A stretch of DNA of 7,322 bases from an uncultured Lachnospiraceae bacterium (GTDB lineage Bacteria > Bacillota_A > Clostridia > Lachnospirales > Lachnospiraceae): contig USPJ01000046.1 of NCBI GenBank assembly GCA_900556645.1, positions 1-7,322 on the forward strand. Direction: 5' to 3'. Position 1 is the first letter of the stretch. Each line of letters starts with the position of its first letter. Both the position numbers and the translations under genes were made by a program. The notes under the pieces were generated by a model. It made no database searches. It had not been told where the DNA came from and was given only the letters and a program-made list of their open reading frames with translations. Below are positions 1-7,227 of the stretch, piece by piece.

Positions 1-524
1 GGAATGCCCAGACGCGCTGCTTCAAGCATACCGTCCCGATACAAAGCGGCATCCATGACAGATTTTCCGTCCTCGCTGATTGCCGGACTTCCTTCCTGCA
101 CCATTCCCCGGATATCCGCCAGTTCTTTCCCCTTTTGTCCTTTGGTAACGGCTCCTACCTGAAACACTCGTGCCAATCCCGCACTTTCTGCCTTCTTGTG
201 AACATACTGTACCACATCTCCATCGTCCACCACCGGCTTGGTATTGGGCATTGCCAGAATGGTGGTATAGCCGCCTCTGGCTGCCGCTTTTACTCCGGTT
301 TCAACCGTTTCTTTATGCTCTAATCCCGGATCTCTCAAGTGTACATGAAGGTCAATGAATCCCGGCATAACATAGCAGTTCGCAGCATCTACTGTCCGCT
401 CTGCCTTCTTTTTGAGATTCTTTCCCACTTCTGTAATCTTCCCCTCCGAGAGAAATACATCCATTACTTCGTTTGTACCCGTATCCGGGTCCACTACATG
501 TCCGTTTTTAATCAGAATTGTCAT
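1..524 (-). CDS. pyrC: Dihydroorotase, type I, N-terminal part (cut by left edge)
   Basis: This is the first 174 codons of a dihydroorotase, which cyclises N-carbamoyl-L-aspartate to dihydroorotate, the third step of de novo pyrimidine synthesis in the cytoplasm. The start is ATG at 524-522, preceded by GAGG at 531-534 with a 6-nt spacer. The sequence opens MTILIKNGHVVDP and carries the metal-binding motif DLHVHLRDPG at residues 58-67, with zinc ligands expected at H60 and H62. Next come ETGVKAAARGGYTT (75-88) and AMPNTKP (91-97), the usual order for class I dihydroorotases, and SEDGKS (150-155), where the family's conserved Asp is expected. Full-length relatives have roughly 420-430 residues, so about 60% lies outside the window. 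Allantoinase or hydantoinase are related alternatives, but the HLRDPG and MPNT motifs favour dihydroorotase. It has its own promoter and follows the nrdD terminator, so it begins a separate unit. Confidence 0.93.
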   Translation of the reverse strand, partial: MTILIKNGHVVDPDTGTNEVMDVFLSEGKITEVGKNLKKKAERTVDAANCYVMPGFIDLHVHLRDPGLEHKETVETGVKAAARGGYTTILAMPNTKPVVDDGDVVQYVHKKAESAGLARVFQVGAVTKGQKGKELADIRGMVQEGSPAISEDGKSVMDAALYRDGMLEAARLGI

Positions 525-573
525 AATCAACCTCACTTTCGTGTTTGTCCTGATAGCAGACTTATCCAGAATC

Positions 574-602
574 ATTGTATCACGAGGCTGGTTCTACCGC
601 AA
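574..602 (-). promoter_or_regulatory. Predicted sigma-A promoter for pyrC
   Basis: On the minus strand, TTGCGG (597-602) and TACAAT (574-579) are separated by exactly 17 bp. The TGA just before the -10 gives an extended -10 (TGnTACAAT). Transcription would start near 567, leaving a leader of about 43 nt. That is too short for a PyrR-type attenuator, and no leader hairpin is evident. Confidence 0.65.
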
Positions 603-619
603 TATCTAACAAATAAATA

Positions 620-655
620 AAAAGGGAGCTGTGTCCTTTTTCGACACAGCTCTAA
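620..655 (-). terminator. Rho-independent terminator of nrdD
   Basis: A perfect 10-bp stem (626-635 paired with 643-652, GAGCTGTGTC and its complement) encloses a 7-nt loop. Read on the minus strand it is followed by CCC, five T's and further T-rich sequence. It begins about 19 nt after the nrdD stop codon, as expected for the end of that transcript. The plus-strand direction has a weaker, interrupted T-run. Confidence 0.88.
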
Positions 656-670
656 AAATTTTCTCATTCC

Positions 671-3034
671 CTATTTTTCTTCCACATATTTTTTAATATT
701 GGAAGCATTCACATATTTTTTCGCCTTGCTGTTTTCAATGACTACCAGTGTCGGTGCCTGCATAACTCCGTACTTCTGCACCAGTTCTTCATTCTCCTCA
801 GCGTCAATAATCTGATAGCTTTCGCCGGACAGCATTTCTTTTGCCATGGCACAGTTCGGACAAGTCTTCGTAGTAAACAGGTATTTGATATTTTCCTGCG
901 GCTCTACCTTTACCTCATTGTGAGAAATGGTCACAAGATTTGTCTTTACCCGTTTCAGCTCGGAGTTCTCGATATCATACAACTTCCGATTCTTGTACTC
1001 CTGAGACTTACCATCGTTCCAGTTCTGTACCGGACGGTAGTAACCGGTAATACGACTATATACCTCGGCATCCTTACCGCAGTGCGGACATTTGTAATGT
1101 TCTCCTGCAATATAACCATGCTCCTTACAAATGGAGTAGGTCGGGGATATTGTATAGTAAGGCAGCTTATAATTTTCTGCAATCTTACGAACCAGACTTG
1201 CTGCAGCCTTCCAATCCGGCAGTTTTTCTCCCAGAAATGCATGGAATACGGTTCCCGATGTATATAAGGTCTGTAATTCGTCCTGAATATCCAGGGCATC
1301 GAAGATATCTGATGTATAGTCCACCGGCAGATGGGAACTGTTGGTGTAATACGGTGTATCTCCCTCATGTCCTGCGGTAATAATATCCGGATAATGTTTC
1401 TTGTCATGCTTTGCCAGACGATAGGTGGTGGATTCTGCCGGAGTTGCCTCTAAATTGTAAAGGTCTCCGTATTCCTCCTGATAATCACTGAGACGGTCTC
1501 TCATATGGTTCAGCACTTCCTTTGCAAACTCCTGGGTTTCCTCATGGATTAAATCCTTGCCCAGCCATTTTGCATTCAATCCCACTTCATTCATTCCAAT
1601 CAGACCGATGGTGGAGAAGTGGTTGTCGAAGGTTCCCAGATAACGTTTGGTATATGGATACAGTCCCTCGTCTAACAATTTGGTAATTACGCCTCTCTTA
1701 ATTTTTAAGGAACGGGCAGCAATATCCATCATATGGTCTAATCTCTCGTAAAATTCCTCTTTATCCTTGGAAAGATATGCGATTCTCGGCAGGTTGATGG
1801 TAACAACGCCTACAGAACCGGTACTCTCGCCGGAACCGAAGAATCCACCGGATTTCTTCCGCAGCTCTCTTAAGTCCAAACGAAGCCGACAGCACATGGA
1901 ACGAACATCACTCGGCTCCATATCGCTGTTAATATAATTTGAAAAATACGGGGTTCCGTATTTTGCAGTCATTTCAAATAACAAACGGTTATTTTCCGTA
2001 TCGGACCAGTCAAAATCACTGGTAATGGAATAGGTCGGAATCGGATACTGAAAACCGCGTCCGTTGGCATCTCCCTCAATCATAGTCTCGATGAATGCCT
2101 TGTTGACCATGTCCATCTCTTTCTTACAGTCTTTATATTTAAAATCCATCTCTTTGCCGCCTACGATTGCTGGAAGCTCTGCCAAATCGTTTGGCACGGT
2201 CCAATCCAATGTAATATTGGAAAACGGAGCCTGAGTTCCCCAACGGCTTGGTGTATTCACACCGTAGATAAAGGACTCGATGCATTTTTTGACTTCCCCA
2301 TAACTGAGGTTGTCCGCTTTTACAAAAGGAGCCAGGTATGTATCAAAGGATGAGAATGCCTGTGCACCTGCCCACTCATTCTGCATGATTCCAAGGAAGT
2401 TTACCATCTGGTTACAGAGTACGGATAAGTGCTTTGCCGGAGAAGATGTAATCTTACCCGGAATTCCGCCTAAGCCTTCCTGAATCAACTGTTTTAAAGA
2501 CCATCCGGCACAGTAGCCTGTCAGCATGGACAAATCGTGGATATGGATGTCACCGTTGCGGTGTGCGTTTGCAATTTCCTCGTCATAGATTTCAGAAAGC
2601 CAGTAATTGGCTGTTACGGCACCGGAATTGCTGAGAATCAATCCTCCTACAGAATAGGTAACGGTAGAATTTTCTTTTACACGCCAGTCTTCTACCTTCA
2701 CATAGCTGTCCACAATATCTTTGTAATCCAAAATCGTGGATTTCATGTTTCTCATTTTTTCACGCTGTTTACGGTAAAGGATATAGGCTTTGGCAACCTC
2801 GGTGTAGCCTGCCTGCTCCAAAACAGTCTCCACACTATCCTGCACATCCTCTACGTGAATCAATCCGTTTTCGATTTTCGGCTGAAAATCTGCGGTAACC
2901 CGAAGACTCAACAGTTCTATAATCTCATCGGTATATTCCTTTTTGGTTGCCTTGAACGCCTTCTCAATGGCAGCCCGGATTTTTACCAGATTAAAATCAT
3001 CAATCTCTCCATCTCTTTTTTGTACGTCAAACAT
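671..3034 (-). CDS. nrdD: Anaerobic (class III) ribonucleoside-triphosphate reductase with C-terminal redoxin domain
   Basis: This oxygen-sensitive glycyl-radical enzyme reduces NTPs to dNTPs. I chose ATG at 3034 (787 aa): GGAGG at 3047-3051 abuts a GTG at 3046 (4 codons longer, 791 aa), too close to serve it, but lies 12 nt from the ATG. In ATG numbering, an ATP-cone allosteric domain fills residues ~1-96. The catalytic barrel follows, with candidate active-site cysteines C175 (GYCAGWSL) and C381/C382 (MCCRLRLDL). The zinc site is C636-x2-H639 plus C649-x2-C652 (KCPHC). The radical loop RITGYYRPV has its glycine at G664. Residues ~713-787 form an extra thioredoxin/glutaredoxin-like domain with CPNC (C725, C728) and a probable cis-Pro in QAPTLVV (P761), suggesting a built-in disulfide reductant. 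The activase gene nrdG is not adjacent. The gene has its own promoter with NrdR-type boxes and a downstream terminator, so it is probably monocistronic. Confidence 0.96.
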   Translation of the reverse strand: MFDVQKRDGEIDDFNLVKIRAAIEKAFKATKKEYTDEIIELLSLRVTADFQPKIENGLIHVEDVQDSVETVLEQAGYTEVAKAYILYRKQREKMRNMKSTILDYKDIVDSYVKVEDWRVKENSTVTYSVGGLILSNSGAVTANYWLSEIYDEEIANAHRNGDIHIHDLSMLTGYCAGWSLKQLIQEGLGGIPGKITSSPAKHLSVLCNQMVNFLGIMQNEWAGAQAFSSFDTYLAPFVKADNLSYGEVKKCIESFIYGVNTPSRWGTQAPFSNITLDWTVPNDLAELPAIVGGKEMDFKYKDCKKEMDMVNKAFIETMIEGDANGRGFQYPIPTYSITSDFDWSDTENNRLLFEMTAKYGTPYFSNYINSDMEPSDVRSMCCRLRLDLRELRKKSGGFFGSGESTGSVGVVTINLPRIAYLSKDKEEFYERLDHMMDIAARSLKIKRGVITKLLDEGLYPYTKRYLGTFDNHFSTIGLIGMNEVGLNAKWLGKDLIHEETQEFAKEVLNHMRDRLSDYQEEYGDLYNLEATPAESTTYRLAKHDKKHYPDIITAGHEGDTPYYTNSSHLPVDYTSDIFDALDIQDELQTLYTSGTVFHAFLGEKLPDWKAAASLVRKIAENYKLPYYTISPTYSICKEHGYIAGEHYKCPHCGKDAEVYSRITGYYRPVQNWNDGKSQEYKNRKLYDIENSELKRVKTNLVTISHNEVKVEPQENIKYLFTTKTCPNCAMAKEMLSGESYQIIDAEENEELVQKYGVMQAPTLVVIENSKAKKYVNASNIKKYVEEK

Positions 3035-3091
3035 TTTCTTTTTCACCCTCCAGACTTCTCTTCAGACATTTCATCCGTTCCGTGTAGATTT

Positions 3092-3120
3092 ATTCTATCA
3101 AATATCAAATTTGAAGTCAA
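3092..3120 (-). promoter_or_regulatory. Predicted sigma-A promoter for nrdD
   Basis: On the minus strand, TTGACT (3115-3120) and TAGAAT (3092-3097) are spaced by 17 bp, close to consensus. The start site would be near 3085, giving a leader of about 50 nt before ATG 3034. The -10/-35 spacer contains a 10-bp palindrome TCAAATTTGA (3105-3114) and two tandem copies of TATCAAA (3096-3109, plus strand). The paired NrdR-type boxes lie just upstream of the -35. Confidence 0.75.
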
Positions 3121-3128
3121 TACAAAAA

Positions 3129-3176
3129 ACACTATATATAGTATTCTATTTTTTAAGAACTTTCTATATATAGTGA
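3129..3176. promoter_or_regulatory. Pair of NrdR boxes upstream of nrdD
   Basis: Two copies of the palindromic core CTATATATAG occur at 3132-3141 and 3164-3173. The 16-bp box 3129-3144 matches the known NrdR consensus ACACWATATATWGTGT at 15 of 16 positions. The box at 3161-3176 has a perfect core with weaker flanks. Their centres are 32 bp apart, about three helical turns, which is the spacing established for NrdR, the ATP-cone repressor of ribonucleotide reductase genes. The left box is 8 bp upstream of the predicted -35. The right box overlaps the hflX stop codon (3164-3166). Confidence 0.82.
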
Positions 3177-4402
3177 AATTCTGTGGGTACGTAAGCCCGT
3201 ATAAAAATACCGTCTTCTCGATATTCTTCCTCTAACAGTTCACCTTTTGTGCGAACCTGCTGTATGATTCCGGCATCCTGATAAGGAATGATTTTTTCGA
3301 TTAAGCGTTTATTTTCCCGTAACAGTTCCTCTAAATCTTCCTTTAACTTTTCCAAACCTTCCTCTGTTTTTGCAGAGATATGCAAGGTCTTATCTGCTTT
3401 AAAATCCAAAAGTGGCTGTGGAATGTCTGTCCGGTCCGTTTTATTAAATGCGGTAATTACCTTTTTTCCGGTAACCTCCAATTCCCTTAATGTTTCGTAT
3501 ACGATATGCATCTGCTTATCCATCTGAGGATTGGAGGCATCCACAACATGTAGTATGATGTCTGCATATTTTGCCTCTTCCAAAGTGCTTCGGAATGCCT
3601 GTATCAGATGATGAGGCAGTTTTCGTATAAATCCTACGGTATCCGTCAAAAGAACTTCCTGATTCTTTCCCAGTTCCAACACTCTGGTGGTGGGGTCTAA
3701 GGTTGCAAACAGCTTATCCTCCTCTAAAACATCCGCATTGGTTAATTTATTCAACAATGAGGATTTTCCCGCATTGGTATAGCCTACGATTGCCACCACA
3801 GGTATCCCGGTCCGCTTTCTCTGGGCTCTGGTAACCTCCCGGTGCATCTGCACTTCCTTTAGTTCCCGATTTAACTGTGCCACACGACTGTTAATCAACC
3901 GGCGATCCATCTCCAGTTTTTTCTCTCCGGGACCTCTGGTTCCGATTCCTCCGCCCAGTCGGGACAGGGAACGTCCCAATCCGCTTAGACGGCTCAAGCG
4001 GTATTTCAGTTGGGCCAGCTCCACCTGTATTTTTCCCTCGCTGGTGGTCGCCCTTGCCGCAAAGATATCCAAAATAATCAAGGTTCTGTCCATGATTTTT
4101 GTATCTAACATATTTTCCAGATTTTTAAGCTGTGCCGGAGTCAGTTCATCGTCACAGACGATTCCGGTGGCTCCCGTGGTTCTCAAAAGTTCTGCAATCT
4201 CTGCCACCTTTCCGGTTCCCACATAGGTTCCCGGATGAATCCGCTCCCTTTTCTGAATCAGGGTTCCCACCACTTGAGCTCCCGCAGTATGCACCAACTC
4301 TGCCAGTTCTTCCAAGGAATCCTCTGCATCGTCCCCGTCCTGTTCCGAGACTCCTATCAGCAATACCCGTTCCAGAGCATCTTCTATTTCATATAAAGCC
4401 AT
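3164..4402 (-). CDS. hflX: Ribosome-associated GTPase HflX
   Basis: HflX is a cytoplasmic translational GTPase that binds the 50S subunit and can split stalled or hibernating 70S ribosomes. At 412 aa it has the usual length. An N-terminal HflX domain runs from residue 1 to about 150, ending in the family signature GGGIGTRGPGE (150-160), followed by a coiled-coil linker (~161-197). The G domain shows G1 GYTNAGKS (207-214), G3 DTVG (254-257), G4 NKTD (320-323) and G5 SAK (343-345). A short C-terminal domain ends in YVPTEFHYI. The ATG at 4402 has AGGAG at 4409-4413 with a 6-nt spacer. That ribosome-binding site overlaps the TAG stop (4412-4414) of the upstream TPR-coding ORF, which suggests translational coupling within one operon. 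The stop codon lies inside an NrdR box of the downstream nrdD promoter. No terminator is visible between hflX and nrdD, so read-through is possible. Confidence 0.96.
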   Translation of the reverse strand: MALYEIEDALERVLLIGVSEQDGDDAEDSLEELAELVHTAGAQVVGTLIQKRERIHPGTYVGTGKVAEIAELLRTTGATGIVCDDELTPAQLKNLENMLDTKIMDRTLIILDIFAARATTSEGKIQVELAQLKYRLSRLSGLGRSLSRLGGGIGTRGPGEKKLEMDRRLINSRVAQLNRELKEVQMHREVTRAQRKRTGIPVVAIVGYTNAGKSSLLNKLTNADVLEEDKLFATLDPTTRVLELGKNQEVLLTDTVGFIRKLPHHLIQAFRSTLEEAKYADIILHVVDASNPQMDKQMHIVYETLRELEVTGKKVITAFNKTDRTDIPQPLLDFKADKTLHISAKTEEGLEKLKEDLEELLRENKRLIEKIIPYQDAGIIQQVRTKGELLEEEYREDGIFIRAYVPTEFHYI

Positions 4403-4411
4403 CTTTTTCTC

Positions 4412-7066
4412 CTATCTTGTCTTTAAGAAAGTTTCCTCCCGAAGGGCACTCTCATCATTCGGATACTCCTTGAGATAGCTCTTCATCTTTTCTTTCGCAG
4501 ATTCAAAATCTCCCATATATTCATAGGCTGCAATCTGGTTTTTTAACAGTTCCTGTCGGTTTGGTGCATTTTTGACTTTTAAACCCAGTTCAAAATATTT
4601 TAATGCATCCTCATAGTTCCCGTCATTGAGCTGCATCATTCCCAAGGTGTTTAACGCTTCACTGTCTCCGGCATTGTCCTTAACATAATTCTCTAATAGT
4701 GCCTGTGCATTTTCCACTTGTCCCAAAGCATTGTAAACCTCCGCCAGATAAAGCAGAGCTGTCTTATCATTCTTATCAATGGCTTTGTCCAGATTCTTCT
4801 TGGCATTGTCATAGTCTTCCATCAGATAATAGATGTGTCCCCGCTGTGCATAATCTGCTCCTTCCTTCGGCTTGATGTCCAGAGCCTTTTCCAGATATTT
4901 TACAGCCTCCTCTTCCTGTCCGCTGTTTTTCAGATTTTGATAGATTCCCTCATACATCTCATAGTTTCCGGAATCTACTTCCACCGCTTTTTCATAATCC
5001 TTTAAGGCTTTTTTGCCTTGATTGGTATTCAGATAAACACTACCTCTAAGGAAGTAGGCATTTGCATTTTTCTTGTCATATTTAATTAATGCCGTATAGG
5101 TGTCAAGGGCATCCTCATAGTCAAGTTTTGCAACAGAGTTCAGGGAAGCAAGAAGTCCGTTCTGCTCTGCGCCGTAAGACGGGTTAGCTCCCGGTGCCAG
5201 AGGCTCACCGGCTTTTCTTCCGTCCGGAAGAGATCCTGTAGCTTTACCATAAACAACGTTGGATGTGATGGTAAGGATGGATGTGGTTGGCTTGGAATCA
5301 CGATAGGTATGGATGTGTTTCAGTTTCTCAAGGAATGTAGAAAGCAGTGTTGTTGCGATCTCATCTGCTCTGTCATCATCGTTACCATAACGTGGGAAGT
5401 CACCTTCTACTACGAAATCTGTTGTGATTCCGTCTTCGTCACGGATTGCTTTAACTTTTGCATATTTGATAGCGGACAGGGAGTCTACTACATGAGAGAA
5501 TCCTGCGATACCTGTTGCGAAAGAACGCTCAACCTTTGTATCGATCAGAGCCATCTCTGCTGCTTCATAGTAGTATTTGTCATGCATGTAGTGGATCATG
5601 TTCAGTGTTCCGACATACAGATGAGCCAGCCAGTCCATCATTTTGTCATATTTTGCAATTACTTCATCATAGTCAAGATATTCAGAAGTGATCGGCTGAT
5701 AGCTTGGTCCTACCTGCTGTTTTGTCTTCTCATCAACACCACCGTTGATAGCGTACAGAAGGCATTTTGCAAGGTTTGCACGAGCGCCGAAGAACTGCAT
5801 CTCTTTACCTGTCTCTGTAGCAGATACACAGCAGCAGATGCTGTAGTCATCGCCCCATACCGGACGCATAACATCATCGTTCTCATACTGGATTGAGCTT
5901 GTTTCAACCGAAATCAGAGCTGCGAACTTCTTGAAGTTCTCTGGCAGTCTTGAAGAGTAAAGTACTGTAAGGTTTGGTTCTGGTGAAGGTCCCATGTTCT
6001 CAAGTGTATGAAGGAATCTGTAGTCAGTCTTAGTAACCATTGAACGACCATCCATTCCGATACCGCCAACTTCAAGAGTAGCCCATGTAGGATCTCCTGA
6101 GAATAACTGGTTGTATGAAGGAATTCTTGCGAACTTAACCATACGGAATTTCATTGTCATATGATCGATGATTTCCTGAGCTTCTGATTCTGTAAGAACA
6201 CCATTAGCTAAATCTCTTTCAAAATAAATATCAAGGAATGTAGAAACACGTCCTACAGACATTGCTGCACCGTTCTGTGTCTTAATAGCTGCAAGGTAAC
6301 CGAAGTATAACCACTGGCAGGCTTCCTTAGCATTCTTAGCTGGTAATGAAATATCATAGCCATAGCTCTTAGCCATTTCTTTCATTCCCTTTAATGCAGT
6401 AATCTGCATAGCGATTTCTTCACGAAGTCTGATTACATCATCATACATGTTACCGCATCCACAATTAGCCTTATCAGCTTCCTTCTGTGCAATAAGGTAA
6501 TCAATACCATATAATGCAACTCTACGATAATCGCCTACGATACGTCCACGTCCGTATGTATCAGGAAGACCTGTTACTACGTGTGTCTTACGAGCTAATT
6601 TCATTTCATTTGTATATGCTGCGAAAACTGCATCATTATGTGTTGTCATGTAGTTCTCGAATACGTACTTAAGTTCAGGATTGATTTCATATCCGTAGCT
6701 TTCTGCTGCCTGCTCTGCCATTCTGATACCACCATATGGCATAAAAGCTCTCTTTAAAGGCTTGTCTGTCTGAAGACCTACAACCTGTTCAAGATCTTTC
6801 ATTGATTCATCAATATATCCAGGTCCATATGCAGTAAGTCCTGATACAACTTCTGTTTCACAGTCAAGAACGCCACCTTTTTCACGTTCTTCTTTCTGTA
6901 ATTTCTGTAATGCACCCCATAACTTATTAGTTGCGTCTGTTGGTTCAGCCAGGAATGACTCATCGCCATCATATGGCTTATAATTCTTCTGAATGAAGTC
7001 ACGAACGTTAACTTCTTCTCTCCAGATACGGCCTTCAAATCCAGCCCACTGTTCCATGTCTAACAT
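4412..7066 (-). CDS. pflB: Pyruvate formate-lyase body fused in frame to TPR repeats; radical domain missing
   Basis: This ORF encodes 884 aa from ATG 7066, which has AGGAGG at 7075-7080 and an 8-nt spacer. Residues 1-648 are pyruvate formate-lyase, which converts pyruvate and CoA to acetyl-CoA and formate. They open [17 protein letters not shown] and include the catalytic cysteine pair C412-C413 (within CCCVSA), [21 protein letters not shown] (near 560) and [13 protein letters not shown] (near 620). The match stops after ASLNSVAKL. Normal enzymes are about 740-760 aa and continue for about 100 residues through the radical loop RVSGYAV; all of that is absent, so this cannot be a self-sufficient PFL. 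Residues 649-884 are instead six to seven TPR units with the spaced Ala/Gly/Tyr pattern ([38 protein letters not shown]), typical of protein-binding scaffolds. The TPR part has no start, signal peptide or lipobox. It may be a real deletion fusion or an assembly misjoin. No pflA follows; hflX does. Confidence 0.85.
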   Translation of the reverse strand: MLDMEQWAGFEGRIWREEVNVRDFIQKNYKPYDGDESFLAEPTDATNKLWGALQKLQKEEREKGGVLDCETEVVSGLTAYGPGYIDESMKDLEQVVGLQTDKPLKRAFMPYGGIRMAEQAAESYGYEINPELKYVFENYMTTHNDAVFAAYTNEMKLARKTHVVTGLPDTYGRGRIVGDYRRVALYGIDYLIAQKEADKANCGCGNMYDDVIRLREEIAMQITALKGMKEMAKSYGYDISLPAKNAKEACQWLYFGYLAAIKTQNGAAMSVGRVSTFLDIYFERDLANGVLTESEAQEIIDHMTMKFRMVKFARIPSYNQLFSGDPTWATLEVGGIGMDGRSMVTKTDYRFLHTLENMGPSPEPNLTVLYSSRLPENFKKFAALISVETSSIQYENDDVMRPVWGDDYSICCCVSATETGKEMQFFGARANLAKCLLYAINGGVDEKTKQQVGPSYQPITSEYLDYDEVIAKYDKMMDWLAHLYVGTLNMIHYMHDKYYYEAAEMALIDTKVERSFATGIAGFSHVVDSLSAIKYAKVKAIRDEDGITTDFVVEGDFPRYGNDDDRADEIATTLLSTFLEKLKHIHTYRDSKPTTSILTITSNVVYGKATGSLPDGRKAGEPLAPGANPSYGAEQNGLLASLNSVAKLDYEDALDTYTALIKYDKKNANAYFLRGSVYLNTNQGKKALKDYEKAVEVDSGNYEMYEGIYQNLKNSGQEEEAVKYLEKALDIKPKEGADYAQRGHIYYLMEDYDNAKKNLDKAIDKNDKTALLYLAEVYNALGQVENAQALLENYVKDNAGDSEALNTLGMMQLNDGNYEDALKYFELGLKVKNAPNRQELLKNQIAAYEYMGDFESAKEKMKSYLKEYPNDESALREETFLKTR
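5100..5128 (-). other. Junction between PFL and TPR coding sequence
   Basis: PFL similarity ends at Lys647-Leu648 (codons at 5123-5128), and the next residues are DYEDALDTY. In PFL enzymes, SVAKL is normally followed by PYE/PFE, then an A-rich DGIS segment. The TPR helix here reads YEDALD, so the two parents would be expected to share TATGAG, GC and CTTGA-type bases over about 20 nt. That would be enough for a short-homology join. No insertion sequence, repeat or frameshift is visible at the point. Confidence 0.7.
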
Positions 7067-7074
7067 TAGTATAT

Positions 7075-7080
7075 CCTCCT
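7075..7080 (-). promoter_or_regulatory. Ribosome-binding site fixing the PFL start
   Basis: A perfect AGGAGG lies 8 nt before ATG 7066. The open frame extends 24 codons further upstream to an ATG at 7138, but that stretch runs through the promoter and this site, so it is not coding. Confidence 0.9.
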
Positions 7081-7109
7081 TAATAGTAGTAACTTTTATG
7101 TTCATTAGA

Positions 7110-7138
7110 AGTATAACATTATAAAATATCCCGTGCAA
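7110..7138 (-). promoter_or_regulatory. Predicted sigma-A promoter for the PFL-TPR ORF
   Basis: On the minus strand, TTGCAC (7133-7138) and TATACT (7110-7115) are 17 bp apart. The TGT before the -10 makes an extended -10. A start site near 7103 gives a leader of about 37 nt. A TATAAT at 7119-7124 is an alternative -10 but lacks a well-placed -35. Confidence 0.7.
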
Positions 7139-7163
7139 TATTTATTTAAGAAAAAAGTGTATT

Positions 7164-7196
7164 TTAGCAAATACAATTTAATACAATTTTTGCTAA
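7164..7196. repeat. Tandem 10-bp repeat inside an inverted repeat, upstream of the PFL promoter
   Basis: Two exact adjacent copies of AATACAATTT occupy 7170-7179 and 7180-7189. They sit between inverted arms TTAGCAAA (7164-7171) and TTTGCTAA (7189-7196). The element begins 26 bp upstream of the predicted -35. Its 10-bp periodicity would place the copies on one face of the helix, as for an activator or repressor site. It does not match the Rex consensus (TTGTTAA-N4-TTAACAA), and I assign no protein. Confidence 0.5.
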
Positions 7197-7227
7197 TTGT
7201 TCTATTTCAAGTGCAAAAATAACAGTC

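Noticed and set aside
135..620. Several short plus-strand open frames at the left end
   Set aside because: They are antisense to pyrC and its promoter. The pyrC motifs on the minus strand explain the openness.
3035..3046. GTG start of nrdD giving 791 aa
   Set aside because: GGAGG directly abuts this GTG, leaving no spacer. ATG 3034 fits better and opens directly into the ATP cone.
3047..3163. Terminator between hflX and nrdD
   Set aside because: The only symmetric elements are the short AT-rich boxes and a 10-bp palindrome. None forms a GC-bearing hairpin followed by a T-run.
2537..3235. 232-codon open frame on the plus strand covering the start of nrdD and its promoter
   Set aside because: It is antisense to the well-supported nrdD and hflX ends, runs through the nrdD promoter and NrdR boxes, and its translation resembles no family I recognise.
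5309..5896. 195-codon plus-strand open frame rich in Cys and Ile
   Set aside because: It is a shadow of the conserved PFL reading frame on the other strand, with no convincing ribosome-binding site.
5123..7066. Possible second mosaic breakpoint inside the PFL part, suggested by a slightly more AT-rich 5' half
   Set aside because: Hand counts of a few 60-base lines differ only by about five percentage points (roughly 44% against 39% GC), and the protein reads smoothly throughout, so there is no firm breakpoint.
7067..7138. 24-codon upstream extension of the PFL frame to ATG 7138
   Set aside because: It covers the predicted -10 and the AGGAGG. Known PFL proteins begin near the MLDMEQW position.
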